Below are positions 6,981 to 11,852 of a stretch of 11,852 bases of DNA, one piece after another. Source of the DNA: CAINFV01 sp964409235. Its GTDB lineage: Bacteria; Chlamydiota; Chlamydiia; Chlamydiales; FEN-1388. The position numbers were made by a program, and so were the translations under genes. The notes beneath the pieces are model-generated. The model was not told the DNA's origin, searched no databases, and was given only the letters and a program-made list of their open reading frames with translations. Location: NCBI GenBank assembly GCA_964409235.1, contig CAYPCN010000030.1, positions 1 to 11,852 of the forward strand, written 5' to 3'. How positions within the stretch are numbered: position 1 is the stretch's first letter; the number at the start of each line of letters is the position of its first letter.

Positions 6981-7598
6981 CTACGCTTCAGGTTCGATAA
7001 TGCCGTAGTTGCCGTCGGGACGGCGATAAATCACCTTGAGGCGCCTGTCGGACTCAGCACGGAAGACCATGACAGGATCACCGGAAAGCTCCATTTTCAT
7101 CACAGCTTCTGAGTCATCGAGGATCCTCAGCCTCCCAACTTCTGTTGCCACAATGCGAGGTGCAGCCGCACCTACTTCGGCAGTGCTGACTTCCTCAAGC
7201 TCGGTCTCTTCCTCACCAGGAGCTCTGACGACTTGGACGGGGATCTCTTTGATTGGGTATCCCTTCTTGTGATGGTCATGAAGCTTCTTCTTATATCGGC
7301 GCAGCTGCTGGGCAAGCTTGGTAACAGCTTGATCAATAGAAGCGTACATATCGGTCGTCGACGCACGGCAGCAAATCAAGGTATGGGCATACTTCATCAC
7401 AATTTCACACGTATGGCTCAGCTTCTGAATATCCATCGTGATATTCACGTCAATGATGCGATCTCCAATGCGCTCCAACCTCGAGATTCGATCTATGGCA
7501 TGCTGTTTCATTCCATCGGTGATTTGCACATGTCGGCCAGTGACTGAGATTCGATACCCTTGATCGAATTCCGCCATTCTCTCTTTGCGACTGATCAT
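6981..7598 (-). CDS. hpf: Ribosome hibernation promoting factor, long form
   Basis: Long-form HPF binds the 30S subunit and pairs two 70S ribosomes into inactive 100S dimers when growth slows. The 205-residue length fits the long class. The N-terminal ribosome-binding domain spans about residues 14-110 (YRISVTGRHVQITDGMKQH, then DVNITMDIQKLSHTCEIVM), followed by the basic RRYKKKLHDHHKK. After an acidic linker (about 125-145) comes the C-terminal dimerisation domain (about 152-203), with MKMELSGDPVMVFR and VIYRRPDGNYGIIEP. Both domains look intact. The first ATG has GAGG about ten bases upstream; ATG at codon 8 is an alternative. The gene lies 190 bases downstream of tRNA-Ile and directly before the HsdR-N-like gene. 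Confidence 0.95.
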   Translation of the reverse strand: MISRKERMAEFDQGYRISVTGRHVQITDGMKQHAIDRISRLERIGDRIIDVNITMDIQKLSHTCEIVMKYAHTLICCRASTTDMYASIDQAVTKLAQQLRRYKKKLHDHHKKGYPIKEIPVQVVRAPGEEETELEEVSTAEVGAAAPRIVATEVGRLRILDDSEAVMKMELSGDPVMVFRAESDRRLKVIYRRPDGNYGIIEPEA

Positions 7599-7788
7599 AG
7601 ACTCCCAACCTCATCTTTTGTGACACGGTCTACCCCTTGGTACAACCGTATGTCGTGAATAGAATACGGCATTCTACGAATACACCGTAAATATTTCTAG
7701 CGAGAGTTTGGGGCCTGAGAAGAGTAGACAGAAGGTACCAACACAGGCCGCCATCTCGAAGCGACACGTGAACAGGTACCAAAAAGAG
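7599..7788 (-). promoter_or_regulatory. tRNA-hpf spacer with short repeats and a small hairpin
   Basis: This 190-base spacer holds no gene. The 9-mer AGGTACCAA occurs at 7733-7741 and 7774-7782, 41 bases apart, and a related inverted copy TTGGTACAA is at 7637-7645. A 6-bp stem with a 5-base loop (tagaat/attcta) sits at 7660-7676. On the minus strand TATTCT within that hairpin could be a -10 box, but the upstream TTTACG is 19 bases away, so an hpf promoter here is weakly supported. No terminator with a T-run follows tRNA-Ile, so read-through from the tRNAs into hpf is possible. Confidence 0.35.
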
Positions 7789-7862
7789 TGCGGGTACTTA
7801 GATTTGAACTAAGGACCTCGACATTATCAGTGTCGCGCTCTAACCAACTGAGCTATACCCGC
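7789..7862 (-). tRNA. tRNA-Ile (anticodon GAU)
   Basis: A full cloverleaf of 74 bases. The acceptor stem GCGGGTA pairs perfectly with TACCCGC, and the discriminator is A. The anticodon stem CGACA/TGTCG encloses loop CTGATAA with anticodon GAT, and the T arm is CTTAG-TTCAAAT-CTAAG. The 3' CCA is not encoded (the discriminator is followed by CTC). The gene lies three bases after tRNA-Ala, so both come from one transcript. Confidence 0.97.
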
Positions 7863-7865
7863 GTA

Positions 7866-7941
7866 TGGTGGAGGTTAGGAGATTCGAACTCCTGACCTTC
7901 TGAATGCAAATCAGACGCTCTACCAACTGAGCTAAACCCCC
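7866..7941 (-). tRNA. tRNA-Ala (anticodon UGC)
   Basis: A full cloverleaf of 76 bases including an encoded CCA. The acceptor stem GGGGGTT/AACCTCC contains the G3-U70 wobble pair that identifies alanine tRNA. The anticodon stem TCTGA/TCAGA encloses loop TTTGCAT, anticodon TGC, and the T arm is AGGAG-TTCGAAT-CTCCT. It precedes tRNA-Ile in the same direction. No 16S rRNA end is seen upstream, so the pair is outside the rRNA operon spacer where this order is common in other bacteria. Confidence 0.97.
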
Positions 7942-8154
7942 AAAAAAACCTGGAAGGAGAATAGCTCTCCTCTCGATCAGATCTGACCGTTGGTGGTCGC
8001 CCTAGTGACGATATCGAACCAGCACCATTTTGGGCAATCCCTTCGAACGGCTTTCTCCAGGGCACAGGAATGTACCACCCCAGCCTTCCCGCCTCCACAC
8101 TCACCGACGCAAGCCATTTGCCGCGCGCCTTTTGGGACATAGAGGAGGATCGAT
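7942..8154. other. Divergent intergenic region upstream of the tRNAs
   Basis: No gene is recognised here. A hairpin AGGAGA-atagc-TCTCCT (7955-7971) lies just upstream of tRNA-Ala, followed on the minus strand by a run of seven Ts next to the tRNA 5' end. A 10-bp palindrome TCAGATCTGA is at 7977-7986. Reading frames through this stretch on both strands lack credible ribosome binding sites; the longest ends inside the tRNAs and is an artefact. I compared it by eye with tmRNA, RNase P RNA, SRP RNA and 16S ends and saw no match. Confidence 0.5.
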
Positions 8155-8169
8155 GTGCTGAAATATTTA

Positions 8170-8197
8170 AAAATAAAAAATTTGTTGGTAAACACAA
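8170..8197 (-). promoter_or_regulatory. AT-rich tract, weak candidate promoter for the tRNA pair
   Basis: An almost pure A/T tract spans 8161-8183. On the minus strand TTGTGT (8192-8197) is followed after 16 bases by TATTTT (8170-8175), each a partial match to the -35 and -10 consensus. It would give a long leader of about 220 bases before tRNA-Ala, which counts against it. The tract also lies between the two alternative starts of the small plus-strand gene and may serve that gene instead. Confidence 0.22.
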
Positions 8198-8226
8198 GTC
8201 GAACCCCCAACGAAGGAGGGCTGCCG

Positions 8227-8460
8227 ATGAGTACTTGCCATTCTCTCGACCCGAAGCACGGGAGCCCCTCTCTTCCACGATTTCCGCCACCTGAGGAGCA
8301 GTCCCTGACTCATTCCTGGACTGGGCGGCGGGTAGTCGCCATCAAAGAGAGGCCTCTCCCTCAGCGCCGCAAACGTACCGCAACAGCAGAGCTCTTGCAA
8401 ATCGTACTGCGCCGTTCGATACTCAACCTCCCAGAGAACCCATCACAAACGCCACCATAG
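8227..8460 (+). CDS. Small basic protein, function unknown
   Basis: I do not recognise this 77-residue protein. It is rich in Pro, Ser and Arg at the N-terminus, with a basic centre (AIKERPLPQRRKRTATAELLQIVLRRSIL) that could form an amphipathic helix. There is no signal peptide or membrane span. The ATG at 8227 has a full AAGGAGG Shine-Dalgarno sequence seven bases upstream. The same frame is open further upstream to a GTG at 8155, itself preceded by AGGAGG at six bases, giving a 101-residue version with MLKYLKIKNLLVNTSRTPNE at its front. The ATG form is chosen because the added codons lie in an unusually AT-rich tract. Its TAG is nine bases before the next gene, whose ribosome site overlaps the stop, so the two are coupled. 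Confidence 0.55.
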   Translation: MSTCHSLDPKHGSPSLPRFPPPEEQSLTHSWTGRRVVAIKERPLPQRRKRTATAELLQIVLRRSILNLPENPSQTPP

Positions 8461-8469
8461 AGGCGACGT

Positions 8470-9051
8470 ATGCCATTTACCATTCCGCTCCATGCCAAAG
8501 CGCCTGATTTTTCACTCATCGGCACGGATGGCAAAACATACACATTGCAGAGCTTTGCTGAAGCACCTCTGCTCGTCATTTTCTTCACTTGCAACCACTG
8601 TCCATATGTCCTCGCCTCCGATGAGACAACGCGCCGCGTCGCCCTAAAATATCTTGACAAGGGCGTACGGTTTGTCGCCATCAACTCCAACACACCGGAC
8701 CTCTACGAAGAAGACGACTTTGACCACATGATGAAAAGGATGCGAGAGAAGGCATTCCCTTGGGTCTACCTCGCCGACCCCACCCAAGACGTCGCCCGTG
8801 CCTATGGGGCCTTACGGACACCCCATTTTTACGTTTTCGATGCAGCTCGTCACCTTGTCTACTGTGGTCGCGAGCTTGAGGACCCGATGCATCCGGAGCG
8901 AAACACGCGCAATGGCCTCGACGAGGCCCTCAAAGAGCTGGTAGAAGGCCAAGCGGTGAGTATACCTCTGACAAATCCCGTTGGCTGCACTGTCAAATGG
9001 AAAGGCCACGACGCACACTGGATGCCGGAAGAAGCATGCGATCTCGTGTGA
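8470..9051 (+). CDS. Peroxiredoxin-like thioredoxin-fold protein (AhpC/TSA family)
   Basis: The 193-residue protein is of the AhpC/TSA, PRX_like1 type, likely a cytosolic thiol oxidoreductase or peroxidase. APDFSLIGTDGKTYTLQSF (about 10-28) is the classic N-terminal strand and helix entry. LLVIFFTCNHCPYVLA (about 35-50) carries the active-site CNHC (C-x-x-C). VRFVAINSNTPDLYEEDDFDHM follows, and LRTPHFYVFD (about 117-126) holds the cis-proline. A late Cys in TNPVGCTVKW is typical of this subgroup. No signal peptide is present, so export is unlikely. AGAGG overlaps the stop of the upstream small gene and gives a six-base spacing to the ATG. The reductant and substrate cannot be told from the sequence. 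Confidence 0.9.
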   Translation: MPFTIPLHAKAPDFSLIGTDGKTYTLQSFAEAPLLVIFFTCNHCPYVLASDETTRRVALKYLDKGVRFVAINSNTPDLYEEDDFDHMMKRMREKAFPWVYLADPTQDVARAYGALRTPHFYVFDAARHLVYCGRELEDPMHPERNTRNGLDEALKELVEGQAVSIPLTNPVGCTVKWKGHDAHWMPEEACDLV

Positions 9052-9088
9052 ACAACAGGTCTCTGAGAGTCGTCTGCGATGTGAATTG

Positions 9089-9094
9089 TAGAAT
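9089..9094 (+). promoter_or_regulatory. Possible -10 box upstream of the TPR gene
   Basis: TAGAAT (9089-9094) matches the -10 consensus at five of six positions and is preceded by TTG, but no -35 box is found at 16-18 bases. If used, transcription would start near 9101 and the 9126-9149 hairpin would be in the leader of the TPR gene. Confidence 0.25.
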
Positions 9095-9125
9095 TTTTGG
9101 ATCGAGACGTCACAAAACCGACGAA

Positions 9126-9149
9126 GCCCATATGCCCTGGCATATGGGC
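9126..9149. promoter_or_regulatory. Perfect 10-bp-stem hairpin between the two plus-strand genes
   Basis: GCCCATATGC (9126-9135) is the exact reverse complement of GCATATGGGC (9140-9149), with loop CCTG. It lies 75 bases after the peroxiredoxin-like stop and 50 bases before the TPR gene. Neither strand has a T-run after it, so it is not an ordinary intrinsic terminator. A protein-binding palindrome, an mRNA-stabilising 3' structure or a leader element are alternatives. Confidence 0.65.
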
Positions 9150-9198
9150 AAGAAGAGTTTAGGGAGATTCACCTACTCTAGAGAAGGAACAGTGGGAT

Positions 9199-11802
9199 AT
9201 GACATCTGAAGGCCCTTCCTTGGAACAGAGCGGGTTTCGAATACCTGAGAGCGACCTTTCGATGCCAGCAAAGGGCGCCCGATCTCGCCTTCGTAGCAAA
9301 TCAAAGAAAATGCCAACGCCCTCGTCCTATACGCCAACTTCTCAGCTGGACGTATCGGAAAGGAAGAGAAGCATCGGGAAACAGGGAGGGCCGGAAGAAC
9401 CTATAGAGGAAGAAAAGATAGAAGAGATCGCACAACAATGCTTTGGCCTTCCGAAGAAAGGGCAGAAAACCATGGAACGATGGGAGGAAGAACTCCTGAG
9501 TGAGCACCTCGCACAGCTATCTTTGGGTGAAACCGCTTCCGCAATGGCTGTGTCCGAAGAACAGATGGCTGGTCCTATGGAGATAGACTTTGTCGCTGCT
9601 ATACCTCTCGACGTTGTCATGGAAATTGTAGATCCTATCGACATTGTAGAATCAACGATGATGGACGCGGGCACTCCCTACCAAGAGTTTTCCCTTGGAC
9701 CATCGATCTTTGATGCTGAGATTGTAGGAGAGGGGGCGGGGATGGAAAGCCTCCCAACGGTGAGTGAGCCAGCAGGGGCGGGAGACGTTGGCGCAGCGGT
9801 CGAAGCTCCGAAGGAAAAGCCTGTTCTGCCACCTGCAAGCCAAGAGGTCAGCGCTCCTCCACCTGTCACTACGGAGACAGACGTAGGTGCTGAACCTCTC
9901 TCTCAGAAAGTGGCTGAAGAACAAGCGCCACGGATGCCCGTAGTGCCGCTGGCTCCGAAGAGACAGCTTGGGGCCGCAGAGCGTGCACAGAAACACTTTA
10001 ACAAAGGGAAGTTCAGAGCAGCGTATCAACTTCTGTTGCCACTTGCGCGGCAAAAGCCCCATGATCAGAAGGTCCTGGCTCTGACGGCTCTGTGCCTCGA
10101 GAAGATGCACCGCTATAAAGAGAGCCTTATTATTTATCGAGAGCTTGGAAAACGAAACCCGAACGACCTTACGTTCAAAGAAAAGATTGCCGATATCTTA
10201 TTTGCTCTTGGCGATTTTGTACGAGCTCAGATCCTCTATAAAAAGCTCCAGACAATGATCGTAGGCCGGAGAGAGGACTTTGAACGTAAAATTCAACAAT
10301 GTAAAGACCGATTACGATCATCGAGTGAATGGGATTCGTTCCAAGCAATCTTCGATTCTATCGGGGCGTCGGGAGGGCCTCTTACGCCCCACCAGATCCA
10401 TGAGATAGATCGGATCAACAAGCAGCTTGTGCAGACAAGCAAACTTATGTGGGATTTATTGTTCTTACAAACGAGGAAAATTTCTCCACGCTACCTCAAA
10501 AAGCACTTTTCTCCTGTGCTATTGCGCAGCCGTGACGGGCGCACATATACGGCATACAAAAGTCCAAACTTTCGATTTCTTGCCCATTTTTCCACGTTAG
10601 AAAATGGAGCAAAAATTCTGGAAAAAGAAATAGCGGCACAACAGGACCCGACAATACGAGAAAGTGATGACTACTTTTGGAACAGCCAGTACAAAGTTTG
10701 TACCTCCCTCCTTCGCCTTGGGCTACCAGCCTTTCATGGTGGAACTGGAATAGGATTTGTTATTGATGTTCCAGACCCAGACAAAAATATCCTTCATGCG
10801 TTCGTACGAGATGCGTGGACACCCTCCTATGTCAAGGCAGGTACTGCTGCGTTTGTCACTGGTCAAGTTTCAGAAACCATGGCAAAGGAATATAATGAGT
10901 TCATGCTCCGGTATCAGGTGCTGTCAGAATATGTGTATTCACTTTGGCAGCATGCTACGCAACAATCCCTCTATTTCCATGTGCTCGAACGCATCGAGAA
11001 GCTCGACCTCCAGGCCTCTACGAACCCCATTTACCGGCTGATCTCCGCTGGCCTTGACTATTTGCGAACATGGCTATCTCACCCTGATGTGAATAAAACC
11101 GCAGTGAAGAGTCTTTTGGCGCAACTGACAGCCCTTTGCCACTCCCCAGAAATGGATTCCAAAGTTGAACAGAACATTATGGCTGTGATGAAACAGATAG
11201 AGTATTACCTGGAAAAAGGTGATAAGAAAAGTGCACAAGCCAAAGTGCACGAAGAACGACTCGCTGCCAAGATAGGCTTTGAGACAAGGGCGCGCGCGCC
11301 AGAAATGATCACCTCTCCTACGCCTTTTGAAACGGACAGGCCTCTCATCCTCGACTATTTGGATAGGACAATCGACATAGCCCAGTCTCTTCTTGCAACG
11401 AACCCACAACGGGAAAAGGATCTCTTTGAACGAATTTTCTGCCGTACGATGCGGCCTGGAGAGCATTTAATTTCCCAACTACTCGAAATGCGACAGACGA
11501 TGGAACAACATCTCGAGCAGGCCTTGCCCCACGTATATAAAAAGCAGGGAGGGCAACAAGACAGGGCAATTTTTTGCCGCCAGCTGTCCCCAAATGAGCT
11601 GCTGGCAGGAACAAAAGCACAAGGGTACAGTGAGGTCGGGGTGCGTTCGCATTTTTCATCTCATGAGGTCGGCGCCCATGGAGCAAGCTTCAAGGCTGTC
11701 GTTGTGACACGAGCATCTGTGACAGATGGGTATATCTCTGAAAAACTTGCCCCCCTCCTAGAAATGGCACAGAAGGCCTCGTTGCCCGTCATTTACATAT
11801 GA
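9199..11802 (+). CDS. Large TPR-containing protein with unassigned C-terminal region
   Basis: The protein has 867 residues in three parts. Residues 1-255 are low-complexity and probably disordered: a basic Ser/Lys segment (about 24-40), then long acidic Glu/Pro/Val/Ala stretches. Residues about 258-375 hold roughly three TPR units (AERAQKHFNKGKFRAAYQLL, LALTALCLEKMHRYKESLII, KIADILFALGDFVRAQILYK), a protein-binding solenoid. From about 420 to the end is a region I cannot assign. It includes SPRYLKKHFSPVLLRSRDGRTY, GGTGIGFVIDVPDPDKNILHAF and a final VGAHGASFKAVVVTRASV. No signal peptide or membrane segment is seen. AAGGAA lies nine bases before the ATG. The TGA overlaps the ATG of the next gene, indicating an operon. 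A secreted effector or a scaffold is conceivable; nothing in the sequence proves either. Confidence 0.85.
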   Translation: MTSEGPSLEQSGFRIPESDLSMPAKGARSRLRSKSKKMPTPSSYTPTSQLDVSERKRSIGKQGGPEEPIEEEKIEEIAQQCFGLPKKGQKTMERWEEELLSEHLAQLSLGETASAMAVSEEQMAGPMEIDFVAAIPLDVVMEIVDPIDIVESTMMDAGTPYQEFSLGPSIFDAEIVGEGAGMESLPTVSEPAGAGDVGAAVEAPKEKPVLPPASQEVSAPPPVTTETDVGAEPLSQKVAEEQAPRMPVVPLAPKRQLGAAERAQKHFNKGKFRAAYQLLLPLARQKPHDQKVLALTALCLEKMHRYKESLIIYRELGKRNPNDLTFKEKIADILFALGDFVRAQILYKKLQTMIVGRREDFERKIQQCKDRLRSSSEWDSFQAIFDSIGASGGPLTPHQIHEIDRINKQLVQTSKLMWDLLFLQTRKISPRYLKKHFSPVLLRSRDGRTYTAYKSPNFRFLAHFSTLENGAKILEKEIAAQQDPTIRESDDYFWNSQYKVCTSLLRLGLPAFHGGTGIGFVIDVPDPDKNILHAFVRDAWTPSYVKAGTAAFVTGQVSETMAKEYNEFMLRYQVLSEYVYSLWQHATQQSLYFHVLERIEKLDLQASTNPIYRLISAGLDYLRTWLSHPDVNKTAVKSLLAQLTALCHSPEMDSKVEQNIMAVMKQIEYYLEKGDKKSAQAKVHEERLAAKIGFETRARAPEMITSPTPFETDRPLILDYLDRTIDIAQSLLATNPQREKDLFERIFCRTMRPGEHLISQLLEMRQTMEQHLEQALPHVYKKQGGQQDRAIFCRQLSPNELLAGTKAQGYSEVGVRSHFSSHEVGAHGASFKAVVVTRASVTDGYISEKLAPLLEMAQKASLPVIYI

Positions 11803-11852
11803 AACGAACGATCAGTGTAAAGCTTCTGGTTACCAGAGAGCAAGGAGTTCTC
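11799..11852 (+). CDS. Start of a downstream gene, cut by the window end
   Basis: An ATG at 11799 overlaps the TGA of the TPR gene (ATGA), and its frame is open for all 18 codons to the window end (MKRTISVKLLVTREQGVL). It has no clear Shine-Dalgarno sequence, as expected for a start reached by translational coupling. The fragment is too short to identify. It probably forms a functional pair with the TPR protein. Confidence 0.55.
   Translation, partial: MKRTISVKLLVTREQGVL

Noticed and set aside
7955..7971. The AGGAGA/TCTCCT hairpin as a terminator upstream of tRNA-Ala
   Set aside because: The stem is only six pairs and the T-run is separated from it by six bases next to the tRNA 5' end, so it is unlikely to terminate; kept only as a note on the region.
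7853..8290. A 145-codon minus-strand frame ending in GFSSVGRASDLHSEGQEFESPNLHHTRV
   Set aside because: It reads through tRNA-Ala; that ending is the typical false translation of a tRNA gene. It has no Shine-Dalgarno sequence.

Overview
The window is an accessory-flavoured stretch of bacterial chromosome of roughly balanced base composition. A hexose-phosphate antiporter of the UhpC/UhpT type, a MORN-repeat protein, a large TPR protein with an unassigned C-terminal half and a tandem tRNA-Ala/tRNA-Ile pair outside any visible rRNA operon together suggest a host-associated bacterium. A chlamydia-like (Chlamydiota) organism fits best. That is an inference from gene content; no single marker here proves the taxon.

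Layout. (1) 67-1186 is a complete IS5-family element of the IS903 group, with perfect 18-bp inverted ends and an intact DDE transposase but no matching target duplication. (2) 1380-1751 is a small membrane protein of unknown role, convergent with and almost touching the next cluster. (3) Between 5692 and 1757 on the minus strand lies a probable three-gene operon: sugar-phosphate antiporter, then a DUF115/MptE-like protein, then a MORN-repeat protein. The DUF115 gene is crossed by a 10-N assembly gap (2692-2701). The two contig ends share GGCT, and merging them restores one uninterrupted 638-codon frame, so the gene is probably intact. (4) From 7941 down to 5890 on the minus strand are tRNA-Ala(UGC), tRNA-Ile(GAU), long-form hibernation promoting factor, a solitary HsdR-N-type PD-(D/E)XK nuclease-fold protein three bases after hpf, and a coiled-coil protein whose start codon lies in an 11-bp inverted repeat.

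(5) At about 8000 the coding strand switches. On the plus strand a small basic protein (77 or 101 codons, two in-frame start/Shine-Dalgarno pairs) is tightly coupled to a peroxiredoxin-like thioredoxin-fold protein. A perfect 10-bp-stem hairpin follows, then an 867-residue TPR protein, whose stop overlaps the start of another gene (ATGA) that runs off the window.

Functionally, the recognisable parts are import of phosphorylated sugar, ribosome hibernation, thiol redox chemistry and protein-protein interaction scaffolds. Nothing in the window is a known defence island, prophage or CRISPR system. The least explained items are the 867-residue protein with its coupled downstream gene, the solitary nuclease-fold protein behind hpf, and the DUF115 protein in a sugar-phosphate transporter operon.
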